Assembly (NCBI GenBank): GCA_965267475.1
Contig: OZ254079.1
Span: 3,691,955 to 3,755,954 of the forward strand
Origin: JBCBKU01 sp965267475
Lineage (GTDB): Bacteria; Pseudomonadota; Alphaproteobacteria; Rhodobacterales; Rhodobacteraceae
DNA length: 64,000 bases
Reading direction: 5' to 3'
In this document: in pieces, positions 15,274-24,117 of the stretch
Position numbering within the stretch: the first letter of the stretch is position 1
How the letters are laid out: each line of letters begins with the position of its first letter
Notes under the pieces: generated by a model
Seen by the model: only the letters and a program-made list of their open reading frames with translations
What the model was told of the DNA's origin: nothing
Databases searched by the model: none
Program-made: the position numbers and the translations under genes

Positions 15274-17478
15274 ATGACCGATTTCACTTATTCCGTGGAC
15301 ACCGACGGCGTCGCGACCATCACCTGGGACGTGGCAGGCAAATCGATGAATGTGCTCAGCATGGAAGGCTGGGATGAACTCGACGGCCACATCACAACCG
15401 CGCTTACCGATGAGGCCGTCAAAGGCGTCATCATCACGTCCGGCAAGGACACATTCGCGGCGGGGATGGATCTGAACATCATTGCCAAGATGAAGGAATC
15501 CGCGGGCGACAACCCGGCCAAAGGCCTGTTCGACGGGCTGATGGCCAAGCACGCCATCCTTCGGAAGATTGAACGGGCGGGCATGGACCCGAAGACACTG
15601 AAAGGCGGCAAGCCCATTGTTGCGGCCCTGCCCGGCACCGCGCTTGGCATCGGGCTGGAAATCCCGCTGGCCTGCCACCGGATCATCGCTGCTGACAATC
15701 CGAAGGCCAAGATCGGCCTGCCGGAGATCAAGGTCGGCATCTTCCCCGGCATGGGCGGCACCATGCGCGTGTCGCGGATGCTGGGCGCCATGGCGGCGGC
15801 CCCGATCCTTCTGGAAGGTCGGCTGAACGACCCTGCGAAGGCAAAGGCGCTTGGTCTGATCCATGACGTTGTCCCGGCCGAAGATCTGCTGGCCAAAGCG
15901 AAGGAATGGGTTCTGGGCGCGACCGATGCCGATATCGTCAAACCCTGGGACGCGAAGGGCTGGAAGATGCCCGGCGGCGCCCCCTATCACCCTGCGGGGT
16001 TCCAGACCTTCGTCGGTGCATCAGCCATGGTCCACCACCAGACCCAAGGTGTGTATCCGGCGGCCAAGGCGCTTTTGTCTTCGGTCTATGAAGGCGCCAT
16101 GGTGCCCTTTGACACGGCACTGAAGATCGAGGCGCGCTGGTTCACCAATGTCCTGATGAACCCGTCATCCGGCGCGATGATCCGGTCCTTGTTCATCAAC
16201 AAGGAAGCCCTTGAAAAGGGCGCGAACCGTCCCGCCGTCGACGACCAGACTGTCAGGAAGGTCGGGGTTCTAGGGGCTGGCATGATGGGCGCGGGCATTG
16301 CCTATGTCGCCGCGAATGCGGGGATCGAAGTTGTCCTGATCGACGCCAAGCAAGAGGCGGCTGACAAGGGCAAATCCTATTCCGAAGGCATTCTGGACAA
16401 GGGTATGTCCCGCAAAAAGGTCACGCCCGAGAAGAAAGAAGCGGTTCTGGGCCGGATCACGGCCACGACAGATTACGAAGCGCTGAAAGGCGCGGATCTG
16501 ATTGTCGAGGCTGTTTTCGAAGACCCCGGCATCAAGGCCGAGGTCACCAAGAAGACCGAGGCGATTGTGGGCGAAGACTGCATCTTTGCAACCAACACCT
16601 CGACCCTGCCGATCAGCGATCTCGCCAAGGCCAGCGCGCGTCCCGACCAGTTCATCGGGATCCACTTCTTCTCACCCGTCGACAAGATGCTTCTGGTCGA
16701 GATCATCCGCGGCAAGGAAACCGGCGATCGGGCCGTGGCCAAGGCGCTCGACTTCGTGCGTCAGATCCGGAAAACACCGATTGTCGTCAACGACGAACGC
16801 TTCTTCTATGCCAATCGCTGCATCATTCCTTACCTGAACGAAGGGATGCGCATGGTCGGAGAAGGGGTGGCGCCTGCGCTTGTTGAAAACGCCGCGCGCA
16901 TGGTCGGCATGCCGCTGGGGCCGTTGCAACTGATTGATGAGACCTCGATTGATCTTGGCGTGAAGATTGCCAAGGCGACGAAGGCCGCCATGGGCGACGC
17001 CTATCCGGACGATGCCGTCGATGCGATCCTGTTCCCGATGGCCGATGCGGGCCGTATGGGCCGGAAGGCCAAGGCGGGGTTTTACGCCTATGACGACAAG
17101 GGCAAGCGGCAGGGGTTCTGGGACGGCCTGTCCGAGACATTCCCGGTGGCCGCCGCGCAGCCCGACGTGACCGAGGTCCAGCACCGCCTGTTGATGGCCC
17201 AGGTGCTTGAGGCCGTGCGCGCCCTGGAGGCAGGCGTTCTAACCGACATTCGCGAAGGGGATGTCGGCGCAATCCTCGGCTGGGGCTTTGCGCCCTGGTC
17301 CGGCGGCCCGTTCAGTTGGCTCGACATGATCGGTGTGGGCAAGGCGGTCGAGATCGCGGAAGGTTTGGCCAAGTCTCACGGTGACCGGTTCGCCGTTCCG
17401 GCGCTTTTGGCCGAGATGGCTGATAAGGGCGAGACGTTCTATGGCCGGTTTGGGCCGGCATCCGCAAAGGCCGCCTAG
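15274..17478 (+). CDS. fadJ: bifunctional enoyl-CoA hydratase / 3-hydroxyacyl-CoA dehydrogenase
   Basis: This enzyme carries out the two middle steps of beta-oxidation. The 734-residue protein has an N-terminal crotonase domain (about residues 1-190; LPGTALGIGLEIPLACHRII, and LPEIKVGIFPGMGGTMR with the catalytic Glu). From about residue 330 comes the NAD-binding domain (VGVLGAGMMGAGIAYVAANA) and catalytic HFFSPVDKMLLVEIIRG, followed by two C-terminal helical domains. A GAGG site precedes the ATG at 15274; the frame extends 12 codons upstream without one. With the thiolase it forms the trifunctional-type complex. fadB would be an equally valid name. Confidence 0.93.
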   Translation: MTDFTYSVDTDGVATITWDVAGKSMNVLSMEGWDELDGHITTALTDEAVKGVIITSGKDTFAAGMDLNIIAKMKESAGDNPAKGLFDGLMAKHAILRKIERAGMDPKTLKGGKPIVAALPGTALGIGLEIPLACHRIIAADNPKAKIGLPEIKVGIFPGMGGTMRVSRMLGAMAAAPILLEGRLNDPAKAKALGLIHDVVPAEDLLAKAKEWVLGATDADIVKPWDAKGWKMPGGAPYHPAGFQTFVGASAMVHHQTQGVYPAAKALLSSVYEGAMVPFDTALKIEARWFTNVLMNPSSGAMIRSLFINKEALEKGANRPAVDDQTVRKVGVLGAGMMGAGIAYVAANAGIEVVLIDAKQEAADKGKSYSEGILDKGMSRKKVTPEKKEAVLGRITATTDYEALKGADLIVEAVFEDPGIKAEVTKKTEAIVGEDCIFATNTSTLPISDLAKASARPDQFIGIHFFSPVDKMLLVEIIRGKETGDRAVAKALDFVRQIRKTPIVVNDERFFYANRCIIPYLNEGMRMVGEGVAPALVENAARMVGMPLGPLQLIDETSIDLGVKIAKATKAAMGDAYPDDAVDAILFPMADAGRMGRKAKAGFYAYDDKGKRQGFWDGLSETFPVAAAQPDVTEVQHRLLMAQVLEAVRALEAGVLTDIREGDVGAILGWGFAPWSGGPFSWLDMIGVGKAVEIAEGLAKSHGDRFAVPALLAEMADKGETFYGRFGPASAKAA

Positions 17479-18119
17479 AACGCGTAGCCGAACCGTGCGA
17501 TATCCTCAGCCGCGATGCGGGCCACGATTTCGCGCGTCTCATCATCATAGGCCGCCCTGTAGTCTGCCGGACGGTCTGATGCATTCACATGGGGCAACCT
17601 AAGCCCAAACCCCAGGTGATCTTCGAGCGGCGCCAGATCCTCGCTTAATTGCTCAAGACGAATATAGGCGTTGCACAGATCGGACCCGTCGGGGTCCGAA
17701 ACATATCGCGCGGTCGGTGACCGTTGGATCGACATTTGCAGGCGCGGTTCTTTCAGAAAGTCTTGAAAATTCAGAGATTTGGCTAGCATTACCGCTGGGT
17801 GATCAAAACTCTGTTCTCGCGCCCATGCATGATAGCTGACCATCCGGTCCCAGGGGTTCCGGACCAGTGTGAAGACGAAGAAATCGCGCATCTCGGCCCG
17901 GCTCACCAACCCCTCGGCATCTGCCAGGGTCATGTGTTTCCAGATCCGACCCGCCGCTTTCACGCTATCCAGTCGCCGTCTTCGCCGCTGCGCCTTGGGT
18001 GTGTCGCCGATCAGGATATCGTCGGCCATGGCCCGATCCTCAAGCGCCATGGCCATAGACGTTCCCCCCGTCTTCGGGATGTGAACGAATATGTAGCGGC
18101 GCCCGCGCGAGATGATCAT
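17475..18119 (-). CDS. sulfotransferase family protein
   Basis: The 214-residue protein has both PAPS-binding motifs of the sulfotransferase superfamily: the 5'-phosphosulfate loop FVHIPKTGGTSM near residue 11 and the 3'-phosphate site FTLVRNPWDRMVSYH near residue 85. This is the sulfotransferase type 2 group that modifies carbohydrates. A soluble enzyme with no membrane segment is predicted. The stop overlaps the fadJ stop by four bases in convergent orientation. AGGGGCGC precedes the ATG at 18119. It may sulfate a surface polysaccharide, consistent with the glycan genes at 39-48 kb, but that link is inference. Confidence 0.82.
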   Translation of the reverse strand: MIISRGRRYIFVHIPKTGGTSMAMALEDRAMADDILIGDTPKAQRRRRRLDSVKAAGRIWKHMTLADAEGLVSRAEMRDFFVFTLVRNPWDRMVSYHAWAREQSFDHPAVMLAKSLNFQDFLKEPRLQMSIQRSPTARYVSDPDGSDLCNAYIRLEQLSEDLAPLEDHLGFGLRLPHVNASDRPADYRAAYDDETREIVARIAAEDIARFGYAF

Positions 18120-18198
18120 GCGCCCCTGCTAGCAATCCTGACGCGGCCCCGCTAGGCTTTCCAACAAGAGGGGGACGAGCAGTGAGCCACCCGAAGGC

Positions 18199-19215
18199 AT
18201 GACCGCGCTCAGCGAATACGACCGGCTGGAAGCCACCGGCCTTTGGCGCGCGTCGTCCGGTGCCCAGCGCCAGGACGTCGTGGTCTCGGTCGGGGACGCC
18301 ACATTGCAGATTTTTGAACCGAACGGCACGGCCCGGGCCCATTGGTCGCTGGCCGCCATTGAACGGCTGAACCCCGGAAAAGAACCCGCCCAATACGGTC
18401 CGGGCGATGACAGCGGCGAAGACCTAGAGATCGAGGACGCGACGATGGTTGCGGCGATCGAAAAGGTGCGGAAGGCCGTGAACCGGGCCCAACCGAAGCC
18501 GGGGCGCTTGCGGGGGCGGATCATCCTGGGCGCAGTCTTGGCCGGGATCGCACTTTTGGTCTTCTGGGTCCCGGGCGCGATGGTCGGCTATGCAAGCAAG
18601 ACCGTTCCACCGGTTGCCCGATCCGAAATCGGGCTTCAGCTTTTGGGACAGGTCGAACGGATCGCGGGCCTTCCCTGCCGCGACGCCGGGGGACCGGGGG
18701 TGCTCGCCGAATTGGGGGACCGGTTGAATTTGCCCGATGACACCCAGCTTCTGGTCTTTCGCTCCGGGCTTCGGGAAACGACCCATCTTCCGGGTGGGCC
18801 GATCCTTATCGCCAGTTGGACGTTGGAGGATTTCGAGACACCGGATGTCCCGGCCGGTTTCATCCTGGCAGAGGCAGAACGCCGATCAGACCATGATCCA
18901 CTCGCGCGGCTTCTGAATTGGGCCGGTTTCGGCGCAACCTTTCGTTTGCTGACAACCGGTGCCCTGCCTGAGATGACCTTGCAAAGGTATGCCGAGGCGC
19001 TGATGACCGCGCCGCGCATTCCTGTGCCCGACCGCCGGCTCTTGGACCGTTTCCAGGCGACCGAAGTTGCCTCGGCGCCTTATGCATACGCTCTGGACGT
19101 GACGGGCGAAAAGACCGTGCGACTGATCGAGGCCGATCCGTTTGGCGGAACCTCGCCCCAGCCGATCCTGACAGATGACGCCTGGGTCGCGTTGCAGGGG
19201 ATCTGCGGGAACTGA
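18199..19215 (+). CDS. single-pass membrane protein of unknown function
   Basis: The 338-residue protein has a soluble N-terminal part, one clear membrane helix at about residues 107-130, and a C-terminal domain after it. The segment LPGG (197-200) followed by AGFILAEAERR (219-229) has the spacing of the LPGG...VLAHEIGH region of M48 peptidases, but the HExxH zinc motif is absent, so any such relationship would be to an inactive form. A GAAGGC site precedes the ATG. It is convergent with upp and divergent from the sulfotransferase gene. No function can be assigned. Confidence 0.75.
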   Translation: MTALSEYDRLEATGLWRASSGAQRQDVVVSVGDATLQIFEPNGTARAHWSLAAIERLNPGKEPAQYGPGDDSGEDLEIEDATMVAAIEKVRKAVNRAQPKPGRLRGRIILGAVLAGIALLVFWVPGAMVGYASKTVPPVARSEIGLQLLGQVERIAGLPCRDAGGPGVLAELGDRLNLPDDTQLLVFRSGLRETTHLPGGPILIASWTLEDFETPDVPAGFILAEAERRSDHDPLARLLNWAGFGATFRLLTTGALPEMTLQRYAEALMTAPRIPVPDRRLLDRFQATEVASAPYAYALDVTGEKTVRLIEADPFGGTSPQPILTDDAWVALQGICGN

Positions 19216-19848
19216 CTATTTCGTGCCGAACATGCGGTCACCCGCATCGCCGAGCCCTGGTACGATGTATCCGACCTCATTCAGCCGCTCATCGACAGCC
19301 GCGGTTACAATCGGCACATCCGGGTGCGCCTCTTCCATCCGCTTGACGCCTTCCGGCGCAGCCAGAAGACACAGGAACCGGATATTCGTGGCCCCGGCTT
19401 TCTTCAGAAGATCGATGGCCGCCACGGATGAATTTCCCGTGGCCAGCATTGGATCCACGGCGATCACCAGACGATCCTCAAGCGCGTCGGGCACCTTGAA
19501 GTAATACTGTACCGGCTCAAGCGTTTCCTCGTTCCGGTAGAGCCCGACAAACCCCACACGGGCCGAGGGGATCAGCTCCAAGACCCCATCCAGCAAGCCG
19601 TTCCCCGCCCGCAGGATCGAAATGAGCGCCAGCTTTTTTCCCGCCAGCACTGGCGCATCCATGGGCGCCATGGGCGTTTCGATCCGGCGCGTCGTCATCG
19701 CCAATTCGCGCGTGATCTCATAGGCCAGAAGTTGGCTGATTTCGCGCAAGAGCTGTCGGAAGACCGCCGTTGGCGTGTCCTTGTCGCGCATCAGGGTCAG
19801 CTTGTGCTGGATCAGCGGGTGATCGACGACGGTCAGGTGATCAGTCAT
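19216..19848 (-). CDS. upp: uracil phosphoribosyltransferase
   Basis: Upp salvages uracil with PRPP to give UMP. The 210-residue protein starts MTDHLTVVDHPLIQHKLTLM and has ILRAGNGLLDGVLELIPSAR, then the PRPP-binding stretch VIAVDPMLATGNSSVAAIDL and the C-terminal uracil site GYIVPGLGDAGDRMFGT. The upstream frame is open, but the ATG at 19848 matches the family start. It overlaps the end of add by 8 bases and is the last gene of the nucleoside operon, taking the uracil released by the upstream enzymes. Confidence 0.96.
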   Translation of the reverse strand: MTDHLTVVDHPLIQHKLTLMRDKDTPTAVFRQLLREISQLLAYEITRELAMTTRRIETPMAPMDAPVLAGKKLALISILRAGNGLLDGVLELIPSARVGFVGLYRNEETLEPVQYYFKVPDALEDRLVIAVDPMLATGNSSVAAIDLLKKAGATNIRFLCLLAAPEGVKRMEEAHPDVPIVTAAVDERLNEVGYIVPGLGDAGDRMFGTK

Positions 19849-20830
19849 GGGCATCCAGTCTTTCTTGGATATTTTCTTTCGTAGCCGCATCGCAAAACGC
19901 GGCATCCAACGCGGTCTGATTCAACATTTTGAAGTCACGATCGTCCCAGCCAAAAGTATCCGCCAGCATGTCGAACTCGCGCGCCATGGTCGTGAAGAAG
20001 AAGGGCGGGTCATCGGTGGACACGGTCACTTTCACACCACGCTCGCGAAGCCTTTCGATCGGGTGCGACGCCCAGTCGGGCGAGACGCCAAGGAACACGT
20101 TTGATCCGGGGCAGACCTCAAGCACGATCCCGTCTTCGGCCAACCGGTCCACCAGCGCCGGGTCTTCAATGGCGCGGACGCCGTGGCCGATCCGTTCGAC
20201 CCGAAGGTCGTTCAGACCATCGCGGACGCTTTCAGGGCCGCCCCATTCGCCTGCGTGGGTCGTCAGGCGCAGACCGGCTTCGCGGGCCGCATCGAAGGCC
20301 CAAGCGAAGTCTTTCTGAGCGCCGACCTTTTCGTCGCCGCCCATCCCGAAACCGACGATCCAGTCACCGGCGGTTTCCGCTGCACAGATCGCCGTTTCCT
20401 TGGCTTTGTCTGGGCCGAAATGCCGGATGCAGGTGATGATCCCGCGCAGGGTTATCCCATCCTGACGCTCGGCCTGATCGGCGGCTTCCCGAATGGCCGC
20501 AAGGTATTCGCGCCAGGCGCCGACATCCCGGTTCCCGCAAAAATCCGGCGACAGGAACGTCTCGGAATAGACAACGCCAGATGCCGCGCTTTCGGCCAGC
20601 ACCGCCCGGGTCAGGCGCCCGAAATCCTCGGGCGATTGCAGAACCGATGTCGCCGCCTCATAGACCTTCAGGAAGTGCCAGAAATCGTCGATGGCATAGT
20701 TGCCGTTCTCATCGAACACACCGCTCAGATCGATGTTCTTTTCTTGGGCGAGACCAAGGATGAAAGCGGGGGGTGCCGCGCCTTCCAAATGAAGGTGTAA
20801 TTCGACCTTGGGTATGGATTTCAAGCTCAT
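19841..20830 (-). CDS. add: adenosine deaminase
   Basis: This zinc enzyme deaminates adenosine and deoxyadenosine. The 329-residue protein begins MSLKSIPKVELHLHLEGAAP, whose HLH gives two zinc ligands. LTTHAGEWGG holds the third His and the catalytic Glu, IGHGVRA the base His, and VSTDDPPFF the aspartate ligands. A GGAGG site 9 bases before the ATG at 20830 fixes the start, which overlaps the deoB stop by 4 bases. Some relatives are adenine deaminases; the operon with deoA, deoB and cdd supports nucleoside use here. Confidence 0.93.
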   Translation of the reverse strand: MSLKSIPKVELHLHLEGAAPPAFILGLAQEKNIDLSGVFDENGNYAIDDFWHFLKVYEAATSVLQSPEDFGRLTRAVLAESAASGVVYSETFLSPDFCGNRDVGAWREYLAAIREAADQAERQDGITLRGIITCIRHFGPDKAKETAICAAETAGDWIVGFGMGGDEKVGAQKDFAWAFDAAREAGLRLTTHAGEWGGPESVRDGLNDLRVERIGHGVRAIEDPALVDRLAEDGIVLEVCPGSNVFLGVSPDWASHPIERLRERGVKVTVSTDDPPFFFTTMAREFDMLADTFGWDDRDFKMLNQTALDAAFCDAATKENIQERLDAHD

Positions 20831-22035
20831 AGAAACGACCTCCCCGGACCTTCCGCAGGCACGCTCAGATGCGCCGCGATCGAGGATGCGACATCCGCGA
20901 AGCCCACATGCCCGACGGCCTTGGCCCCGGCGCCCTTCGCCAGAACCGGCACGCGTTCGCGCGTGTGATCGGTGCCCACCCAAGTCGGGTCATTGCCGTG
21001 ATCGGCGGTGAAGAGGATCAGATCGTCGTCGCGAAGCCCCGCGAAGACATCCGGCAAGCAGGCGTCGAACCATTCAAGTGCCCTGGCATATCCTGCCACA
21101 TCGCGCCGATGGCCATATTTCGCGTCGAATTCGACGAAGTTCGCGAAAGTCAGGCTGCCTTCTTCGGCGTCTTTGGTCAGTCTGATCAGATGCTCCATCA
21201 ACTGGGCATCGGTGCCTTTGACGACATCGTCAATGCCCTGCATCGAAAAGATGTCGCCAATCTTGCCCACCGCATGCACAGGGCGGCCCGCACGCTGCAC
21301 CCAATCGCAAAGCGTCGGGCTGGGCGGCGCAATCGCGAAATCCCGGCGATTGGCGGTACGCTCGAAAGCGCCGGGTTCGCCCAGGAAAGGCCGAGCGATC
21401 ACGCGGCCCACTTTCATGGCATGAAGCGTCGGCGCCAGATCCCGACACAGCGCCAGCAGGCGGTCGGGCCCGAAGTGATCTTCATGCGCGGCGATCTGGT
21501 ACACGCTGTCGGCCGAGGTATAGCAGATGGGCCAACCCGTCTCGATATGCCGGGCGCCCTCTTCCGCGATAATAGTGGTGCCCGACGCATGGCGGTTGCC
21601 CAGGATTCCATCGGTCCCGGCCAACCGGCAGGTCTCGGCCACCAGATCGTCCGGAAATGCTGGGTGGCTGTCAGGAAAATAGTGCCAGTCCCACGGCACG
21701 GGAACACCGGCAAGTTCCCAATGGCCCGACGGCGTGTCCTTGCCAGGCGAGACCTCGGTCGCGGCGCCCCAAAGCCCGGCGGGTTCGGCGCCAAGTCCCG
21801 GCGCATCGGTGCCAGAGGCCAGCTTGACCGTCGCGCCCAGCCCAAGCGCGTCGAGGTTCCGAAGTTGCAGCGGGCCAGAGCGGCCTTCATCCGCCTCACC
21901 ATCTGTGCAGGCCGCCGCAATATGAGCCAATGTGTTCGATCCGGTATCCGGCACGTCGCCGTTGAAGAAGCGATCAGCGTCCGGCGCTCCGCCAATCCCC
22001 ACCGAGTCCATCACCACAAGAAACGCGCGCGGCAT
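20827..22035 (-). CDS. deoB: phosphopentomutase
   Basis: DeoB converts (deoxy)ribose 1-phosphate to the 5-phosphate, linking nucleoside phosphorolysis to central metabolism. The 402-residue protein has the alkaline-phosphatase-like metal site: RAFLVVMDSVGIGGAPDAD at the start with PDTGSNTLAH, and ILFTADHGNDPTW with TDHTRERVP near the end. These are manganese ligands of the family. Its ATG shares one base with the deoA stop (TGATG), and its own stop overlaps add. The pathway order in the operon is cdd, deoA, deoB. Confidence 0.96.
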   Translation of the reverse strand: MPRAFLVVMDSVGIGGAPDADRFFNGDVPDTGSNTLAHIAAACTDGEADEGRSGPLQLRNLDALGLGATVKLASGTDAPGLGAEPAGLWGAATEVSPGKDTPSGHWELAGVPVPWDWHYFPDSHPAFPDDLVAETCRLAGTDGILGNRHASGTTIIAEEGARHIETGWPICYTSADSVYQIAAHEDHFGPDRLLALCRDLAPTLHAMKVGRVIARPFLGEPGAFERTANRRDFAIAPPSPTLCDWVQRAGRPVHAVGKIGDIFSMQGIDDVVKGTDAQLMEHLIRLTKDAEEGSLTFANFVEFDAKYGHRRDVAGYARALEWFDACLPDVFAGLRDDDLILFTADHGNDPTWVGTDHTRERVPVLAKGAGAKAVGHVGFADVASSIAAHLSVPAEGPGRSFL

Positions 22036-23330
22036 CAGGTGACCTCACCGTGAACGAGCGGCGGGATTTCTGGCGCATCGCCGACAGTAATAGCTTCAAG
22101 AACAGCCGCTTCGGCAGCATCCGCAGCCTCTGCCGTCCGGGCATGGATCTGGGCCAGCCGGTCCCCGGTCGACACTTTCGTCCCAAGCCGCAGCAGATCG
22201 GTCAGACCGACCGCATGGTCGATCGGGTCGCCATCCTTCATCCGTCCCCCACCGAGCCGTACCACCGCCATGCCCAGCGCCGTGCCGTCAATGTCCGCCA
22301 CAGAACCGGATGTTCGGGCCGACACGTCGCGCTGCACCGGCGCCGTCGGCAAGTGTTCGGCCCAGCGGTCGACAAAATCCGCAGGTGCGCCCTGCGCCGT
22401 CAGCATACGCGCAAAAACCTCGGCGGCCCGCCCGCCGTCGATCGCCGCCCGCACGCGGTCGGACCCGTCTTCGCCCGTGACCAGTTCCAGAAGCTTTCCC
22501 GCCAAAGCGACCGTCACGTCCACAATCCGGGGATCGTCGGGTGAGCCTGTCAGGGCCCTCATGCAAGCCGCGACTTCGACCGCGTTGCCGACCGAGCCCA
22601 TCAGGGGTTCGTTCATGTCAGTGATCAGAGCCGCCGTCTTGCACCCGGCACCATTGGCCGTTTCCACAAGCGACTGGGCGAGCGCCTGCGCATCTTCGGG
22701 TGTTTTCATGAAGGCGCCGGAACCGGATTTCACGTCCAGGATCAGTGCGTCCAAACCTGCAGCCAGTTTCTTCGACAAGATCGATGCCGTGATCAGATCG
22801 ATGCTTTCGACGGTCGAGGTTACATCCCGGACTGCGTAAAGACGCTTGTCAGACGGGGCGAAATCGCCCGACGCCGAAACGATGGCCGTACTCACGTCGC
22901 GTGTAATCCGGCGAAAGTCTTCTTCCGACTGATCCACGATCAGGTCCGGGATCGCCTCAAGCTTGTCCAACGTCCCGCCCGTGTGCCCCAGGCCCCGGCC
23001 TGAAATCATCGGGTTGAAGACGCCGCAGGCCGCCAAGGCAGGCGCCAGAAGGAAGGATACGCTGTCACCCAACCCGCCGGTCGAATGCTTGTCGACAACC
23101 GGTCCTGGCAGATCCCATTTCAGCACCTTGCCGGAATCCCGCATGGCCGTCGTCAGGGCGACCCGCGCCGCCTCACCCATCGGGGCGCGGCAGACGCCCA
23201 TCGTAAAGGCGCCCGCCTGCGCATCGGTCACCTGCCCGGTGGCCAAGGCCGCGCCGAACCATGCGGCATCATCCGCAGACAGGGCCTCTGCCCTTCTCAG
23301 CTTGGCCAGGACCCCACGCGCGTCCGGCAT
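22035..23330 (-). CDS. deoA: thymidine phosphorylase
   Basis: DeoA cleaves (deoxy)pyrimidine nucleosides with phosphate to the free base and (deoxy)ribose 1-phosphate. The 431-residue protein has the phosphate-binding signature VVDKHSTGGLGDSVS and SGRGLGHTGGTLDKLEAI, typical of the pyrimidine phosphorylase family. LDVKSGSGAFMKT is the pyrimidine site. The ATG at 23330 follows the cdd stop by one base. An ATG ten codons upstream would lie inside cdd and lacks a ribosome site. Confidence 0.96.
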   Translation of the reverse strand: MPDARGVLAKLRRAEALSADDAAWFGAALATGQVTDAQAGAFTMGVCRAPMGEAARVALTTAMRDSGKVLKWDLPGPVVDKHSTGGLGDSVSFLLAPALAACGVFNPMISGRGLGHTGGTLDKLEAIPDLIVDQSEEDFRRITRDVSTAIVSASGDFAPSDKRLYAVRDVTSTVESIDLITASILSKKLAAGLDALILDVKSGSGAFMKTPEDAQALAQSLVETANGAGCKTAALITDMNEPLMGSVGNAVEVAACMRALTGSPDDPRIVDVTVALAGKLLELVTGEDGSDRVRAAIDGGRAAEVFARMLTAQGAPADFVDRWAEHLPTAPVQRDVSARTSGSVADIDGTALGMAVVRLGGGRMKDGDPIDHAVGLTDLLRLGTKVSTGDRLAQIHARTAEAADAAEAAVLEAITVGDAPEIPPLVHGEVT

Positions 23331-23331
23331 C

Positions 23332-23724
23332 CTAGCCCTCCGCCATATGCCCGGCGTCAAACGCGCCGGGCAGAAGATCCGCGACCGTGGTCACAAACGT
23401 GGCGCCACTTGTGGTCGCCAGCGTCACCTTGACGTGGCCGACCGCGAACTCGGCAAGCTTCTGGCGGCATCCCCCGCAGGGCGGCACAGGGCTTGGGCTG
23501 TCAGCAATCACCGCGACTTCCGCGATCTCACTATCGCCTGCAGCGACCATGGCTGCGATGGCCCCTGCTTCGGCGCAGGTGCCTTCCGGATAGGCGACGT
23601 TTTCGACGTTGCATCCCCGATAAATCGCGCCCGAGGCGGCCCGGATTGCGGCGCCGACCTTGAATTTGGAATAGGGTGCGTGGGCGTTTTCACGGACCGC
23701 GCGGGCATCATCGAGAAGCGACAT
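23332..23724 (-). CDS. cdd: cytidine deaminase
   Basis: Cdd converts cytidine and deoxycytidine to uridine forms. The 130-residue protein has the zinc site typical of the small tetrameric class: GTCAEAGAIAAMVAAG with the catalytic Glu and PVPPCGGCRQKLAEF with two Cys ligands. AGAGGG precedes the ATG at 23724; the open frame continues upstream but matches no family sequence. It is the first gene of cdd-deoA-deoB-add-upp, whose members are separated by one base or overlap by 1-8, so the whole set is one translational unit. Confidence 0.96.
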   Translation of the reverse strand: MSLLDDARAVRENAHAPYSKFKVGAAIRAASGAIYRGCNVENVAYPEGTCAEAGAIAAMVAAGDSEIAEVAVIADSPSPVPPCGGCRQKLAEFAVGHVKVTLATTSGATFVTTVADLLPGAFDAGHMAEG

Positions 23725-23847
23725 GGAACCCTCTTGAAGTTCCTGCCATCGTGATCTTCCAAGTGTCAGGATGCAAGCGACGAAGCGCGCCCGACGGTTG
23801 CGGAGCCGCACAACCGGACGACGGGGCGCACCCAGGGATGGGGTTGG

Positions 23848-24105
23848 CTAGACTTGCGCGCCCTTTCTGCGGATCAGACTGCCCAGACACCCAGCCAGCA
23901 CACCCACAAGAATTGAGAAAACCAGTTCCGTCATTCCAACGTCAACGAAGGAAAAACCCGCAAAAACAAGCGCTTCCAGCAGGCCGACGGCACCCCCAAG
24001 CACCGCGCCAAGGGCCAGATTTCGCGTCATCATGCCCAGCGCAAGACCCAGCACGCCAGGCAGGCTCAGCACGTTTCCTCCGATGGTTCCAAGGATTTCC
24101 AGCAT
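23848..24105 (-). CDS. small membrane protein downstream of napC
   Basis: The 85-residue protein consists almost entirely of hydrophobic, glycine-rich segments (about residues 8-24, 30-50 and 58-78), ending with the basic tail IRRKGAQV. It resembles small glycine-zipper membrane proteins, but I do not recognise the family with confidence. It starts 12 bases after the napC stop on the same strand, so it is probably the last gene of the nap transcript. No heme or metal motif is present. Confidence 0.65.
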   Translation of the reverse strand: MLEILGTIGGNVLSLPGVLGLALGMMTRNLALGAVLGGAVGLLEALVFAGFSFVDVGMTELVFSILVGVLAGCLGSLIRRKGAQV

Positions 24106-24117
24106 GTTTTGGGGCCC

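Noticed and set aside
20869..22053. 394-codon open frame antisense to deoB
   Set aside because: No recognisable domain; deoB is supported by catalytic motifs and operon overlaps.
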